From Buttiauxella brennerae ATCC 51605 (GTDB taxonomy: Bacteria; Pseudomonadota; Gammaproteobacteria; Enterobacterales; Enterobacteriaceae): a DNA stretch of 64,000 nucleotides. Where the stretch lies: the NCBI RefSeq assembly GCF_001654925.1, contig NZ_LXER01000001.1, positions 1-64,000 on the forward strand. The letters are read 5' to 3'. Under the pieces are notes generated by a model. The model worked only from the letters and a program-made list of their open reading frames with translations. It was not told the DNA's origin and made no database searches. Positions 26,349 through 36,565 of this stretch are shown here, one piece after another; position 1 is the stretch's first letter; each line of letters opens with the position of its first letter. The translations under genes were made by a program, and so were the position numbers.

Positions 26349-28829
26349 ATGCTAACACTCGATTTTATTTGTACTTTGCCCAATGGCATTCACGCTCGCC
26401 CGGCCAGTGAAATTGAACAGCGCGCACAGTCGTTTAGTGCTGCCATCACGCTGATAAACCTGAGTAAAAAAACGCAGGCCAATGCTAAAAGTGTGCTGGG
26501 TATGATTGGCGCGGATATTACCCACGGCGACTCGTGTCAGTTTCTGATTGAAGGCGAAGATCAGCAGGCTGCGTTTGAACAGCTTCAGGCATTTATGCGC
26601 GATGAGTTTGCCGGCTGTGATGAGCCGATGGAGCCATCGGCAGATACGCATATTCAGCCGCTTCCGGTATTTATTGAACATGCCCGCCCGAATCACCTGC
26701 GCGGTAACGGCGTCAGCAAAGGCATTGGGCGCGGTGTGCCGGTTCATATTGATTCCGTTGACCTTCAGGTACTCTCGCAGCAAGAACCTGCGACAGATGC
26801 CACCAGGCAACAGCAGCAACTGCGGGACGCCTGGGAATTAACGCAAGAAACGTTGTGCCATGCCGGGACGGGAGCTGAACAAGTGTTAGCCGCGCAGCTT
26901 AAATTGCTGAGCGACCCGGTATTCAAAACGTGCTTGCTCTCGCACACCACAGCACGTAACGCTTTGCAGGCTATCGCGCTTACGGTGCAAGAGTTGAGTC
27001 AGCCGTTGTTAAAGAGCAGCAGCCAGTATCTACGTGAAAGGGTCATCGACATTCGCGACCTGTGCCAGAGCATTGCCGCTAATTTATTGGGCAGGCCGCT
27101 TGAAACGCAACTGGCGCTCACTTGCGACAGCATTGTTATCTGCAACGGCACGCTGACGCCGGGGCAGTTTCTGCGACTGTGCAATCCGCACCTGAAAGGC
27201 ATCGTGATGGGCGATGGCGGCGAAACATCGCACACCGTTATCCTGGCCCGTTCGTTTGGCATCCCTTTGCTGTGTGGTGTGACGCAAAGTGACGCCCTGA
27301 CGCGCAGCGCCAACATGCTGATTCTGGACAGCCGCTACGGTTTGCTGGTGGCGAATCCTAATGAGGCGATGGAAAGCTGGTATCGGCTGGAATCGGCAAA
27401 ACAGCAGGCGATTGCGCAGCGCAGTGCGCCGTTGCGAGAGCAGCAAGTTTCAACCGCTGATGGAACAAGGATCAGCGTTCTGGCGAACATCGCCCTGGCG
27501 GTTGAAGCGCAAAGTGTTTTTGCACACGGCGCGGATGGCGTCGGCCTGTTCCGTACAGAAATGCTTTTTTGCGAACGCAGCGAGGCGCCTGATGAAGAAG
27601 AACAATATCAGGCCTATAGCGGCGTACTCAGATGTGCCGCGGGCAAGAAAATCACCATTCGTACGCTGGATATTGGTGGGGATAAACCGTGCAGTTTTCT
27701 GGACCTACCCGCAGAAGAGAACCCGTTCCTGGGTTACCGCGCGGTGCGTATGTACCCGCAATTTCATGACATTTTCACCACGCAAGCTCGTGCATTGCTT
27801 CGGGCGAGTGCGGTTGGGCCACTGAATATCATGGTGCCGATGGTGGCAACGCTTGCGGAAATTCAGTGGCTGCACGGCCAGTTCCAGCACATCGCGCAAA
27901 CTTTGCTGCAGGAAAATATTCCGGTTGGAGAATGGCATCTGGGCATTATGGTTGAAGTGCCTTCAACGCTCTATCTTCTGGAAAAAGCAGCTAACTATCT
28001 CGATTTTGTTTCGATTGGCAGCAATGACCTGGCGCAATATTTCCTCGCCTGTGACCGTGGAAACCCCTACGTTCGCCATCTTTATGACTACCGTAACCCG
28101 ACATTCTTAGCGTTGATGCGCGACATTACGCAACGTGCACAGGCCGCCGGGCTTGCGATCAGCCTGTGCGGGGAAATGGCGGCAGACCGGCAAATGTTGC
28201 CGCTATTAATTGGCATGGGGCTGACGCAGTTAAGTATGGCCGCCGGGGCGATTACGCCATGTAAGGAAGCGCTCACTTCACTGAATGTTGGGCAGTGCCA
28301 GCAACTGCTGGAAACGGCTATTGGTTGTGAAAGTGGTGAGCAGGTTCTCGAATATGTTGAGCAATTTATTCGTTCGCAATCGCAAAAACCGGTACTGGCG
28401 CAGGAGCTATTGCTGCTGGATAAACAGGTAGCCAGCAAAGAAGAGGCCATCAAGTTGCTGACGGATAACCTGGAAGTGCAGCAGCGCGTGGTTTCCGGGG
28501 CGCTGGCAGAAAGGGCTATCTGGGATCGCGAAGCAGTATTTTCCACGGCACTGGGTTTTTGTGTGGCGATTCCGCACTGCAAATCTGCGCATGTCCTGCA
28601 CAGCAGCATTTCTGTATTGCGCTTAAAATCGCCACTGAGCTGGGGGGAAGGTGTTGATGTCAAACTGGTTATCATGCTCGCGGTCAACGAACAGGAGCAG
28701 GAAAATCACATGAAGATTTTCTCGCGCCTGGCCCGCAAGCTGATGCACAGCGATTTCCGCGACCAGCTGCAGATGCTGTCAGATTCTGCTGCGATAACCG
28801 ATTTGTTGGCTGCTGAACTGGCACTTTAA
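26349..28829 (+). CDS. PTS polyprotein HPr-EI-IIA(Fru)
   Basis: A multi-domain phosphotransferase that can pass phosphate from PEP down to IIB on its own. The start at 26349 follows GAGGGTGAG, gives 826 residues and removes an upstream extension that overlaps the mannosidase. HPr domain: 'NGIHARPAS' with H15. Enzyme I: linker, swivelling domain with 'GDGGETSHTVIL' (H295), and PEP-binding barrel with 'LFRTEMLF', 'GIMVEVPS' and 'SLCGEMAAD'. C-terminal IIA domain (about 680-826): 'CVAIPHCKSAHV' with H743. The same domain order is found in E. coli PtsA (FrwA) and FryA. With IIB and IIC it completes the whole transporter without ptsH or ptsI. Confidence 0.93.
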   Translation: MLTLDFICTLPNGIHARPASEIEQRAQSFSAAITLINLSKKTQANAKSVLGMIGADITHGDSCQFLIEGEDQQAAFEQLQAFMRDEFAGCDEPMEPSADTHIQPLPVFIEHARPNHLRGNGVSKGIGRGVPVHIDSVDLQVLSQQEPATDATRQQQQLRDAWELTQETLCHAGTGAEQVLAAQLKLLSDPVFKTCLLSHTTARNALQAIALTVQELSQPLLKSSSQYLRERVIDIRDLCQSIAANLLGRPLETQLALTCDSIVICNGTLTPGQFLRLCNPHLKGIVMGDGGETSHTVILARSFGIPLLCGVTQSDALTRSANMLILDSRYGLLVANPNEAMESWYRLESAKQQAIAQRSAPLREQQVSTADGTRISVLANIALAVEAQSVFAHGADGVGLFRTEMLFCERSEAPDEEEQYQAYSGVLRCAAGKKITIRTLDIGGDKPCSFLDLPAEENPFLGYRAVRMYPQFHDIFTTQARALLRASAVGPLNIMVPMVATLAEIQWLHGQFQHIAQTLLQENIPVGEWHLGIMVEVPSTLYLLEKAANYLDFVSIGSNDLAQYFLACDRGNPYVRHLYDYRNPTFLALMRDITQRAQAAGLAISLCGEMAADRQMLPLLIGMGLTQLSMAAGAITPCKEALTSLNVGQCQQLLETAIGCESGEQVLEYVEQFIRSQSQKPVLAQELLLLDKQVASKEEAIKLLTDNLEVQQRVVSGALAERAIWDREAVFSTALGFCVAIPHCKSAHVLHSSISVLRLKSPLSWGEGVDVKLVIMLAVNEQEQENHMKIFSRLARKLMHSDFRDQLQMLSDSAAITDLLAAELAL

Positions 28830-28838
28830 CGGAGTTAC

Positions 28839-28862
28839 CGGGCTATTTGAGCCCGGCTTTTT
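28839..28862 (+). terminator. Terminator after the PTS polyprotein gene
   Basis: Stem CCGGGCT / AGCCCGG with a five-base loop and a CTTTTT tail, nine bases past the stop. The permease gene begins only 20 bases later, so it must be expressed by read-through or from a promoter hidden in the polyprotein gene. Confidence 0.8.
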
Positions 28863-28881
28863 AACAGGGATTTTCAGCGAA

Positions 28882-30117
28882 ATGACCTTAATAACTGCCT
28901 TGCCCGGCGAATCTCATGGTATTCGAAAACCGCTCGCTGTGCTGGCATGCGCCTTTTTTCTTTGGGGCTGCCTGACCAGTATTAACAGCGTGTTGATTCC
29001 ATTTTTCTACCACTATTTTTCACTGACCTATCGCGATGCCATGTTGGTTAACGTCGCGTTTTACCTGGCACCGTTCGTTGCCTGTTTACCGTGCTCGGCA
29101 TTGATGGCGCGTTTGGGTTACCGCATGACGTTAATACTGGCCATAGGGTTTGCCGTTGTCGGCTGTTTATTGATGGCGCTGGCGATGTGGCTTGTTCAGT
29201 TTTCATGGGTGCTGGTGGCTATTTTCATTCTGGCGATTGGTGTTGCAGCGATGCAGGTGGTGGCGAACCCTTACGTCACGCGTTTAGGGCCTGAGGAGAC
29301 GGCGGCTGGCCGGTTAAGCGTCGCCTCAGCGATAAACTCTACGGGCACGACGGCTGCACCGTTGCTGGTAGCGGGAATATTGGTTCTCTTTCCGGTCAGT
29401 CTTGCGGCTCACCAGGAACCGGTTCGTTGGCTTTTTCTGGCACTTGCGGCGCTGGCTTGCGGGTTGATTGGCTTGTTGTATTGTTGCCATTTGCCTGATT
29501 TCCGTCAGGGTCAGATACAGCGTTTGAATCACAGCGCCAAAGAGCTGTTCCGTGAAACACATTTTGTGATGGGGCTGCTGGCGATTTTTACCTATGTCGG
29601 CGTGGAAGTGGCGATTGGCACTACCGCATTGAGTTACCTCAGCGACGCCTCTTTAGGGGCACTGAGCATGCAGCAAGCGACCTCACTGATTGCTATCTAC
29701 TGGGGCGGCTCACTTGCCGGACGGATGCTTTATGGCATGGTGGCACACCGCGTTAATGCGGTGAGCGCTTTTCGCATCGCGACTGCCATTGCGGGCATGC
29801 TGGTCGGCCTTGCGATAGTGTCTGGCAGTCGTTGGGGGGGAATATGCTTGCTGTTAGTTGGCTTGATGAATTCGCTGATGTACCCGGTGATTTTCTCGCA
29901 AAGCGTGCGCAATCTCGGGGATAAAACTAGCCTTGCATCTGCCTTCCTGATCATGGCAGGGATAGGCGGTGGCGTGTTGCCATTTTTGCAGGGCTGGATG
30001 ATGGACGTGATTGGTTTGCGCCTGAGTTTTCTGGTGCCGTGTGCCGCTTATCTGTTGTTGCTGTTGGTTGGCCTGAAGATGCGCCAACCGGCAGCGGCTA
30101 GCTCGCAGGCGGCATAA
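28882..30117 (+). CDS. FucP-family (FHS) sugar:proton symporter
   Basis: A 411-residue major facilitator protein of the fucose-galactose-glucose:H+ symporter family. Typical blocks are '[21 protein letters not shown]' in helix 1 (about residues 22-42), '[20 protein letters not shown]' between helices 2 and 3, and '[30 protein letters not shown]' in the central part. Twelve membrane segments are expected. Its place at the end of the PTS-mannosidase cluster suggests uptake or release of a free sugar linked to that pathway, but the substrate is unknown. The last 20 bases overlap the 3' end of cca on the opposite strand. Confidence 0.85.
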   Translation: MTLITALPGESHGIRKPLAVLACAFFLWGCLTSINSVLIPFFYHYFSLTYRDAMLVNVAFYLAPFVACLPCSALMARLGYRMTLILAIGFAVVGCLLMALAMWLVQFSWVLVAIFILAIGVAAMQVVANPYVTRLGPEETAAGRLSVASAINSTGTTAAPLLVAGILVLFPVSLAAHQEPVRWLFLALAALACGLIGLLYCCHLPDFRQGQIQRLNHSAKELFRETHFVMGLLAIFTYVGVEVAIGTTALSYLSDASLGALSMQQATSLIAIYWGGSLAGRMLYGMVAHRVNAVSAFRIATAIAGMLVGLAIVSGSRWGGICLLLVGLMNSLMYPVIFSQSVRNLGDKTSLASAFLIMAGIGGGVLPFLQGWMMDVIGLRLSFLVPCAAYLLLLLVGLKMRQPAAASSQAA

Positions 30118-31345
30118 CCAGCCCGGCTTCTTTTTTCCACGCTTCAACAGCGGCAATACGGCGGCGCGTTAATTCATCACGAATCGCCGGGCCGCTGAAA
30201 CCATCATCAATCACTTCTTTATTGGTGACGCTTTGCGCCACAACCCATGCTGCCCGCAGCAACCTGCCCTGAGGATAATCACTGGCTTCAAAACCGGTGC
30301 GCCCGCGGGCATCGGCTTCGCTGGTTAACGCCATCTGTTCGACGCGCTGTGGTTTGCGCCACGCGTCGATGGCATCGAATAATTTGATGATAGTTTTTGG
30401 CTGGAGGATAGACATCGTATGAATGAGGTCATGATATTCCGCCACCAGTCTGGCGAGATCGCGAATTTCATTTGGCACGCGCATCCGCTGGCATAACTGC
30501 TCGACAAGTTTTACCCCTGCCGGGCCATGGCCATGGTGGCGAGGCCAGAACTCTTTAGGTGTCAGACCTTTGCCAAGATCGTGGCACAGCGTGGCAAAGC
30601 GCACGTCAACTTCCGGGCTAAGCTGCGCAGCAATCGCCAGTGTCATCAGAACGTGAATACCGGTGTCGATTTCCGGATGCCACTTTTCAGGAGCAGGCAC
30701 ACCGAACAGCGCGTCGATTTCCGGGAACAGGACTTTCAGCGCACCGCATTTGCGCAGCACATCGAAATAAACTTGTGGGTTACGGCTGGTGAGGGCATTT
30801 TCAGTCTCTTTCCAGACGCGTTCCGGTGTGAGGTGCTCAAGTTCGCCGTTAGCCGCCATCGCGGACATCAGCGCCTGAGTTTCCGGGGCAATCTGGAAAT
30901 TGAGATGAGCATAGCGTGCAGCAAAACGCGCGATGCGTAAAACGCGTAGCGGGTCTTCATTGAAAGCCGGTGATACATGGCGCAGCAGGCGTTTTTCGAT
31001 ATCGGCACGCCCGTTGTACGGGTCGATAAATTCGCCGTGCTCGTCCTGGGCAATAGCGTTGATAGTCAGGTCACGGCGCAGCAAATCTTGCTCAAGCGTG
31101 ACATCAGGCGCGGCATAGCAGGTAAAACCTGTGTAACCCTGGCCTGATTTACGCTCGGTACGCGCTAACGCATACTCTTCACGAGATTTTGGATGCAGAA
31201 ACACCGGGAAATCTTTCCCAACCTGTTGGTAGCCAGCATCCAGCATCTCTTGCGGGGTTGCCCCAACCACCACCCAATCTTTATCTTTGACCGGTAATCT
31301 CAACAACCCATCACGTACTGCACCACCGACCAGATAAATCTTCAC
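30098..31345 (-). CDS. cca: CCA-adding tRNA nucleotidyltransferase
   Basis: Cca adds or repairs the 3' CCA of tRNAs. The 415-residue protein (E. coli 412) has the class II nucleotidyltransferase head with '[12 protein letters not shown]' and 'KDKDWVVVG' (catalytic aspartates about residues 21 and 23), '[20 protein letters not shown]', and RNA-binding '[17 protein letters not shown]'. A C-terminal HD domain, seen as '[17 protein letters not shown]', gives phosphatase and phosphodiesterase activity in E. coli. Its 3' end overlaps the convergent permease gene by 20 bases, and no terminator remains between them, which suggests that the accessory cluster was joined very close to the cca stop. Confidence 0.98.
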   Translation of the reverse strand: MKIYLVGGAVRDGLLRLPVKDKDWVVVGATPQEMLDAGYQQVGKDFPVFLHPKSREEYALARTERKSGQGYTGFTCYAAPDVTLEQDLLRRDLTINAIAQDEHGEFIDPYNGRADIEKRLLRHVSPAFNEDPLRVLRIARFAARYAHLNFQIAPETQALMSAMAANGELEHLTPERVWKETENALTSRNPQVYFDVLRKCGALKVLFPEIDALFGVPAPEKWHPEIDTGIHVLMTLAIAAQLSPEVDVRFATLCHDLGKGLTPKEFWPRHHGHGPAGVKLVEQLCQRMRVPNEIRDLARLVAEYHDLIHTMSILQPKTIIKLFDAIDAWRKPQRVEQMALTSEADARGRTGFEASDYPQGRLLRAAWVVAQSVTNKEVIDDGFSGPAIRDELTRRRIAAVEAWKKEAGLVMPPAS

Positions 31346-31412
31346 GCTTTAATGCCCCTGCATCCGTTAACCAATGACGATAATAGCTAAGTGTAGGATA
31401 CAGGGTTGCGAA

Positions 31413-32033
31413 TTAGTTCATCCAGCGATCTTTCTTCTTACGGCTTGGGATCATGTGCGGCAGTAATAAACCGAGCAGCAGACCGAAGCCTGCAACACCG
31501 CCGCCATACATAAACCACTGCATGATGATGGCGCGTTGCTTGTCATCCAACTGAACATTCGCGGCATCAACTTTCTTCTTCGCGACGATTAGCTGGTTTT
31601 TAAGCTGTTGATTCTCTTCTTTAAGACCGGTGATGACACTGTCGCTTTGTGCCACTTTCTGCTGCATTTCAGCCGTGCGCTGATTCCAGGTGGCATCAAT
31701 ATTCGTGAGCTTGTCAGTCAACGTTTTGACCTGGTTTTCAAGGTCCGGTACACGCGTGCGCAGGCTTGGATTGGTGCTCAGCTGCGCCAGCGGAATCCAG
31801 GAGGTACGGCCGTTACTGTCGCGTACCTGGCCATATTTAGTTTCTTCATTGCTTTGCAGCAAGGTCACTTCTTCGCCCGCATTTACGGTGCCAAGCAAGC
31901 GGTAATTATCCCCAGGACCACTACGCACCCAGGTATTCAATTCGTCAGATACATAACGTTTTTCATCGGCATGAGCCACTACGGAAACGCTAAGGGAGAG
32001 CAAAGTAAGGCAAATTAGGCGGAATTTGTGCAT
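31413..32033 (-). CDS. ygiM: SH3-domain membrane protein YgiM
   Basis: A 206-residue conserved enterobacterial protein of unknown function (TIGR04211 family). It starts with a signal peptide (core 'LICLTLLSLSVSVVAHA', cut near residue 22), followed by a bacterial SH3 domain (about 25-87: 'RYVSDELNTWVRSGPGDNYRLLG', 'NGRTSWIPLAQL'). Next comes a coiled coil (about 95-165) and a C-terminal membrane helix ('WFMYGGGVAGFGLLLGLLLPHM') with a basic cytoplasmic tail. So the SH3 and coiled coil face the periplasm. Neighbour of cca as in E. coli, 67 bases upstream. Confidence 0.95.
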   Translation of the reverse strand: MHKFRLICLTLLSLSVSVVAHADEKRYVSDELNTWVRSGPGDNYRLLGTVNAGEEVTLLQSNEETKYGQVRDSNGRTSWIPLAQLSTNPSLRTRVPDLENQVKTLTDKLTNIDATWNQRTAEMQQKVAQSDSVITGLKEENQQLKNQLIVAKKKVDAANVQLDDKQRAIIMQWFMYGGGVAGFGLLLGLLLPHMIPSRKKKDRWMN

Positions 32034-32276
32034 GATTTCGTCGTTATTGTCATAAATAGTGGAACGATAGTAGTGGCATCAGTCTGACGGCGCAATCCGT
32101 AAACCTGAATGAGAATCATCCTGGTGTGAATTTGACCAATTGCTCACAGCTTGTGGTGCGTCAAAATACGCGCCACTCATGGTAATTTGGCGAAAAATAT
32201 TATCTACTGACCGCTATTGTGAGACTAAGTTCGCCGGGCGTTAGCTCGATGTGACACAACTAAAAGTAAAAAGACG

Positions 32277-33575
32277 ATGACTCAGGAAATCGAACTCAAA
32301 TTTATCGTTAATCCAGCTGAACTGGATTCTCTTCGTAATACATTAAATTCGCTGGAAAGCCAACATAGCGAACCCCGCCAGTTGCTCAACATCTATTATG
32401 AAACCGCCGACAACCAGTTGCGCCGTCATGATATGGGCTTACGCATCCGTGGCGATAACGGCCGCTATGAAATGACGATGAAAATCGCAGGCCGCGTCAC
32501 TGGCGGGTTGCATCAGCGCCCGGAATACAATGTTGAGCTTAGCAAAGCTGAACTTGATTTATCGCTGCTTCCAGAAGAAATCTGGCCAGAGGGCCTGTCT
32601 CCGAAGGATTTACAGTCCCAGCTTAACCCACTCTTCAGCACCAATTTTGCCCGTGAAAAATGGGTAGTGACGCACGGTAAAAGCCGTATCGAACTGGCGC
32701 TAGATCTCGGTGAAGTGAAAGCGGGTGAACTGGCCGAGCCATTGTGCGAGCTGGAGCTGGAATTACTCGAAGGCGAAACGGTAGACGTTTTAGCTTTTGC
32801 AAAGCAACTGGTCGCTCAACCGGGTTTACGCCAGGGTAGCCTGAGCAAAGCAGCACGCGGCTACCATCTGGTGCAGGGAAATATGGAAAGAGAAATTAAG
32901 CCGTTAACGGTGTTACGCGTTGCGCCGAAAGCGACGGTTGAACAAGGGCTGGAAGGTTCACTGGAACTGGCGCTTAGCCACTGGCAATACCACGAAGAAC
33001 TGTGGTTGCGTGGCAACGGCAAAGCGAAAGCACAAGTACTAGAAGCAGTTGGCCTTGTGCGCTACGCACTGGCGCTGTTCGGCGGCATTATTCCACGCAA
33101 GGCGAGTACGCAAGTTCGTGAACTGGCCGCAACTTACGAAACGATCCTGGCTTCAGACCTTAAAGCGCAGGAACTGGCTTTTAGTGCGGAAAGCAGCCAG
33201 GCCAAACTGGCGCTGACCGAGTGGCTGGTAGGCCGTCAATGGCAGAAATTCACCGACGAAAAAGCTAACGTCAAACTGGCGGGTTCATTTAAACGTTTTG
33301 CAGATACCCATCTTTCACGTCACGCCGCAGAGCTGAAAGAAACTTTCCTGCGCCCATTGGGTGACAGCTATGCTGACCAACTGCCGCGTCTGGCACGTGA
33401 AACGGGTTCTATCCGTCTGCTGGCGGGTGTTTATGATGATTCGAAAACACAGCCATGGCTGGATAACTGGCAAGGGCTGCGTCACGCCATTGCGACTCGC
33501 CAGCAAGTAGAAATCGAACATTATCGTAATGAATCTATCTCGCAGGCTCCTTTCTGGCTGCACAGCGGGAAATAA
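32277..33575 (+). CDS. ygiF: Inorganic triphosphatase (CYTH-CHAD protein)
   Basis: YgiF hydrolyses inorganic tripolyphosphate. The 432-residue protein (E. coli 433) has an N-terminal CYTH domain with the metal-binding ExExK signature 'EIELKF' at residues 4-9 and further charged strands such as 'NGRYEMTMKIAGRV' and 'LCELELELLEGE'. A C-terminal CHAD helical domain follows (about 220-430), rich in conserved histidines and arginines. Divergent from ygiM over 243 bases and upstream of glnE on the same strand. A 12-bp hairpin lies between ygiF and glnE. Confidence 0.96.
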   Translation: MTQEIELKFIVNPAELDSLRNTLNSLESQHSEPRQLLNIYYETADNQLRRHDMGLRIRGDNGRYEMTMKIAGRVTGGLHQRPEYNVELSKAELDLSLLPEEIWPEGLSPKDLQSQLNPLFSTNFAREKWVVTHGKSRIELALDLGEVKAGELAEPLCELELELLEGETVDVLAFAKQLVAQPGLRQGSLSKAARGYHLVQGNMEREIKPLTVLRVAPKATVEQGLEGSLELALSHWQYHEELWLRGNGKAKAQVLEAVGLVRYALALFGGIIPRKASTQVRELAATYETILASDLKAQELAFSAESSQAKLALTEWLVGRQWQKFTDEKANVKLAGSFKRFADTHLSRHAAELKETFLRPLGDSYADQLPRLARETGSIRLLAGVYDDSKTQPWLDNWQGLRHAIATRQQVEIEHYRNESISQAPFWLHSGK

Positions 33576-33589
33576 TTTACCCGTCTTAT

Positions 33590-33622
33590 TTCAGGTTGCA
33601 GGGCTGTTGGCTGCAACCTGAA
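33590..33622 (+). other. Perfect 12-bp hairpin between ygiF and glnE
   Basis: Arms TTCAGGTTGCAG and CTGCAACCTGAA with a nine-base loop, 15 bases beyond the ygiF stop and 36 before glnE. No T-run follows, so it is more likely an mRNA-stabilising or weakly terminating element than a full terminator. Confidence 0.6.
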
Positions 33623-33657
33623 TTATTGAGGGGATATTCTTTCTAAGGGACACAACC

Positions 33658-36510
33658 ATGATGTCGCAAGCGCCACTTTTACAGCAGCATTTGCAGGCGG
33701 CGCTGGCGCGCCTGCCACAAGAGATTGATCGCCAGACGTTAAGCCCTGAGGCTCAGGCTGTTCTGGCGTTTAGTGATTTTGTTTGTGACAGCATGGCGGC
33801 CTATCCCGCATGGCTTGAAGAATTACAGCAGTCTCCACCGCTTGCCGACGAATGGCAGCACTACGCGACCTGGTTGCAGCAAGCGTTGCAGGGGGTCGAT
33901 AGTGAACCTGCATTAATGAGCGCACTGCGCCTGTTCCGCCGTCGCATGATGGTGAGAATTGCCTGGTCACAGGCATTGCAGCAGGTGCCGACTGAAAGCT
34001 CCCTCCAGCAATTAAGTGCCCTGGCAGAAACGTTGATTATCGCCGCCCGTGACTGGCTTTATGCAGCATGCTGCCGCGAGTGGGGCACGCCGTGTAACCA
34101 GGCGGGAGTCCCTCAGCCGCTGATGATCCTCGGAATGGGCAAACTTGGCGGTGGGGAGCTGAATTTCTCCTCCGATATCGACCTGATTTTTGCCTGGCCG
34201 GAAAACGGTTCAACCCAGGGCGGGCGCCGTGAACTGGACAACGCCCAGTTCTTCACACGCCTCGGCCAGCGCCTGATTAAAGTCCTCGACCAACCGACTC
34301 AAGACGGCTTTGTTTATCGCGTCGATATGCGCCTGCGTCCGTTCGGTGACAGTGGTCCGTTGGTGGTGAGCTATGCCGCATTAGAAGATTATTACCAGGA
34401 ACAAGGCCGCGACTGGGAACGCTACGCGATGGTTAAAGCGCGTATCATGGGCGATAACGATGACGCGTGGAGCCAGGAGCTGCGCAACATGCTGCGGCCG
34501 TTTGTCTTCCGTCGTTATATTGATTTCAGTGTTATTCAGTCGCTGCGAAACATGAAAGGGATGATTGCCCGTGAAGTGCGCCGCCGAGGGTTGACCGATA
34601 ACATCAAACTCGGCGCGGGCGGCATTCGTGAAACTGAGTTTATCGTCCAGGTATTCCAGCTGATTCGTGGCGGGCGCGAGCCATCTTTGCAGTCGCGCTC
34701 TTTGCTACCGACCCTTGAAGCTATCCAGCATTTACACCTGCTGCCAGAAGAAGATGCCGTAAAACTCAATGCGGCCTATTTATACCTTCGCCGTCTCGAA
34801 AACCTGCTGCAAAGCATCAATGACGAGCAAACGCAGACTTTGCCTGGCGATGAGCTGAACCGTGCTCGCCTGGCGTGGGGCATGAATGCGCAAAACTGGG
34901 ACGAGCTGCAAGTCACCTTGCAACAGCATATGAGTGCCGTGCGCCAGGTGTTTAACGAATTGATTGGCGATGACGAACCGGAACCGGGCGAAGATAAGCT
35001 CGCTGAAGCCTGGCGTGAGCTATGGCAGGATGCGCTGGATGCTGATGTGAACACGCCGGTTCTCGAGCATTTAACGCCGCCAGCGCGGGGTGAAGTTTTA
35101 CGCCTGGTGAGTGATTTCCGCCAGGACACTGACAAGCGCACCATTGGGCCGCGTGGCCGTCAGGTGCTGGATCAGCTGATGCCACGCTTGCTGTGTGAGG
35201 CCTGTTCCCGCAGCGATGCACCGTTGCCATTGTCTCGTTTAACACCGCTGTTACTCGGCATAGTTACGCGCACGACTTATCTTGAGTTGCTGACGGAATA
35301 TCCGGGGGCGCTTAAACACCTGATCACGCTGTGTGCTGCATCACCGATGATTGCCAGCCAACTGGCGCGTTACCCGCTTCTGCTCGATGAACTGCTCGAC
35401 CCGAATACCCTTTACCAACCGACCGCCACTGACGCTTATCGTGATGAGTTACGCCAGTATTTGCTGCGCGTGCCGGATGACGATGAAGAACAGCAGCTAG
35501 AAGCGTTGCGCCAGTTTAAACAGGCGCAACTGTTACGTGTGGCGGCGGCTGACATTACGGGCACACTGCCGGTGATGAAAGTGAGTGACCACTTAACCTG
35601 GCTGGCTGAAGCGATGATTGACGCTGTTGTCCAGCAAGCCTGGGCGCAAATGGTCTTGCGATACGGCCAGCCAAAGCACTTGCAGAACCGTGAAGGGCGC
35701 GGTTTTGCGGTTGTCGGCTACGGCAAACTCGGCGGCTGGGAGCTGGGTTATAGTTCCGATTTGGATCTGGTATTCCTGCACGATTGCCCATCGGATGTCA
35801 TGACCGATGGCGTACGTGAAATTGATGGTCGCCAGTTCTATCTGCGCCTCGCACAACGTGTCATGCACTTGTTCAGCACCCGTACATCCTCAGGTATTTT
35901 GTATGAAGTGGACGCACGTTTGCGCCCGTCTGGCGCGGCGGGAATGCTCGTCACCACCACTGAAGCCTTTGCTGATTACCAGCAAAACGAAGCCTGGACC
36001 TGGGAGCATCAGGCCCTGGTGCGGGCGCGAATTGTCTATGGTGACCCACAGCTTAAGCAGGAATTTGACGCGATTCGCCGCAAGATTTTGTGTGTGCCGC
36101 GTGAAGGTGAAAAACTCCAGACTGAAGTGCGGGAGATGCGTGAAAAAATGCGCGCGCACCTGGGCGGGAAAACGCGTGAACGCTTTGATATTAAAGCCGA
36201 TGAAGGTGGCATTACTGATATTGAATTTATCACTCAATATCTGGTGTTACGTTATGCGGCGCAGGCCCCAAAACTAACACGTTGGTCTGACAATGTGCGC
36301 ATTCTGGAATTAATGGCGCAAAACGACATCATGAGTGATGACGAAGCAAAAGCGCTGACGCATGCTTACGTCACGTTGCGCGATGAACTTCATCACCTGG
36401 CATTGCAAGAGCTGCCAGGGAACGTGGCAATGGATACCTTTACTCAGGAACGTGAACAGGTATTGAAAAGCTGGCAAACGTGGCTAACTGAGCCGCAAAC
36501 ACGCGCATAA
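33658..36510 (+). CDS. glnE: Bifunctional glutamine synthetase adenylyltransferase/deadenylase
   Basis: GlnE attaches and removes AMP on glutamine synthetase in response to PII and glutamine. The 950-residue protein (E. coli 946) has two nucleotidyltransferase domains with parallel motifs: '[20 protein letters not shown]' in the N-terminal deadenylase half (about residues 158-177) and '[20 protein letters not shown]' in the C-terminal adenylylase half (about 686-705). Each is followed by a helical domain. Two ATG codons stand in tandem at 33658 and 33661, and either may start. It is followed 55 bases later by hldE, as in E. coli. Confidence 0.97.
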   Translation: MMSQAPLLQQHLQAALARLPQEIDRQTLSPEAQAVLAFSDFVCDSMAAYPAWLEELQQSPPLADEWQHYATWLQQALQGVDSEPALMSALRLFRRRMMVRIAWSQALQQVPTESSLQQLSALAETLIIAARDWLYAACCREWGTPCNQAGVPQPLMILGMGKLGGGELNFSSDIDLIFAWPENGSTQGGRRELDNAQFFTRLGQRLIKVLDQPTQDGFVYRVDMRLRPFGDSGPLVVSYAALEDYYQEQGRDWERYAMVKARIMGDNDDAWSQELRNMLRPFVFRRYIDFSVIQSLRNMKGMIAREVRRRGLTDNIKLGAGGIRETEFIVQVFQLIRGGREPSLQSRSLLPTLEAIQHLHLLPEEDAVKLNAAYLYLRRLENLLQSINDEQTQTLPGDELNRARLAWGMNAQNWDELQVTLQQHMSAVRQVFNELIGDDEPEPGEDKLAEAWRELWQDALDADVNTPVLEHLTPPARGEVLRLVSDFRQDTDKRTIGPRGRQVLDQLMPRLLCEACSRSDAPLPLSRLTPLLLGIVTRTTYLELLTEYPGALKHLITLCAASPMIASQLARYPLLLDELLDPNTLYQPTATDAYRDELRQYLLRVPDDDEEQQLEALRQFKQAQLLRVAAADITGTLPVMKVSDHLTWLAEAMIDAVVQQAWAQMVLRYGQPKHLQNREGRGFAVVGYGKLGGWELGYSSDLDLVFLHDCPSDVMTDGVREIDGRQFYLRLAQRVMHLFSTRTSSGILYEVDARLRPSGAAGMLVTTTEAFADYQQNEAWTWEHQALVRARIVYGDPQLKQEFDAIRRKILCVPREGEKLQTEVREMREKMRAHLGGKTRERFDIKADEGGITDIEFITQYLVLRYAAQAPKLTRWSDNVRILELMAQNDIMSDDEAKALTHAYVTLRDELHHLALQELPGNVAMDTFTQEREQVLKSWQTWLTEPQTRA

Positions 36511-36565
36511 GATTAATTGTGATATTATCCGCGACAAAATTTTATCCCTCTCTGGAGAGTCAGGA

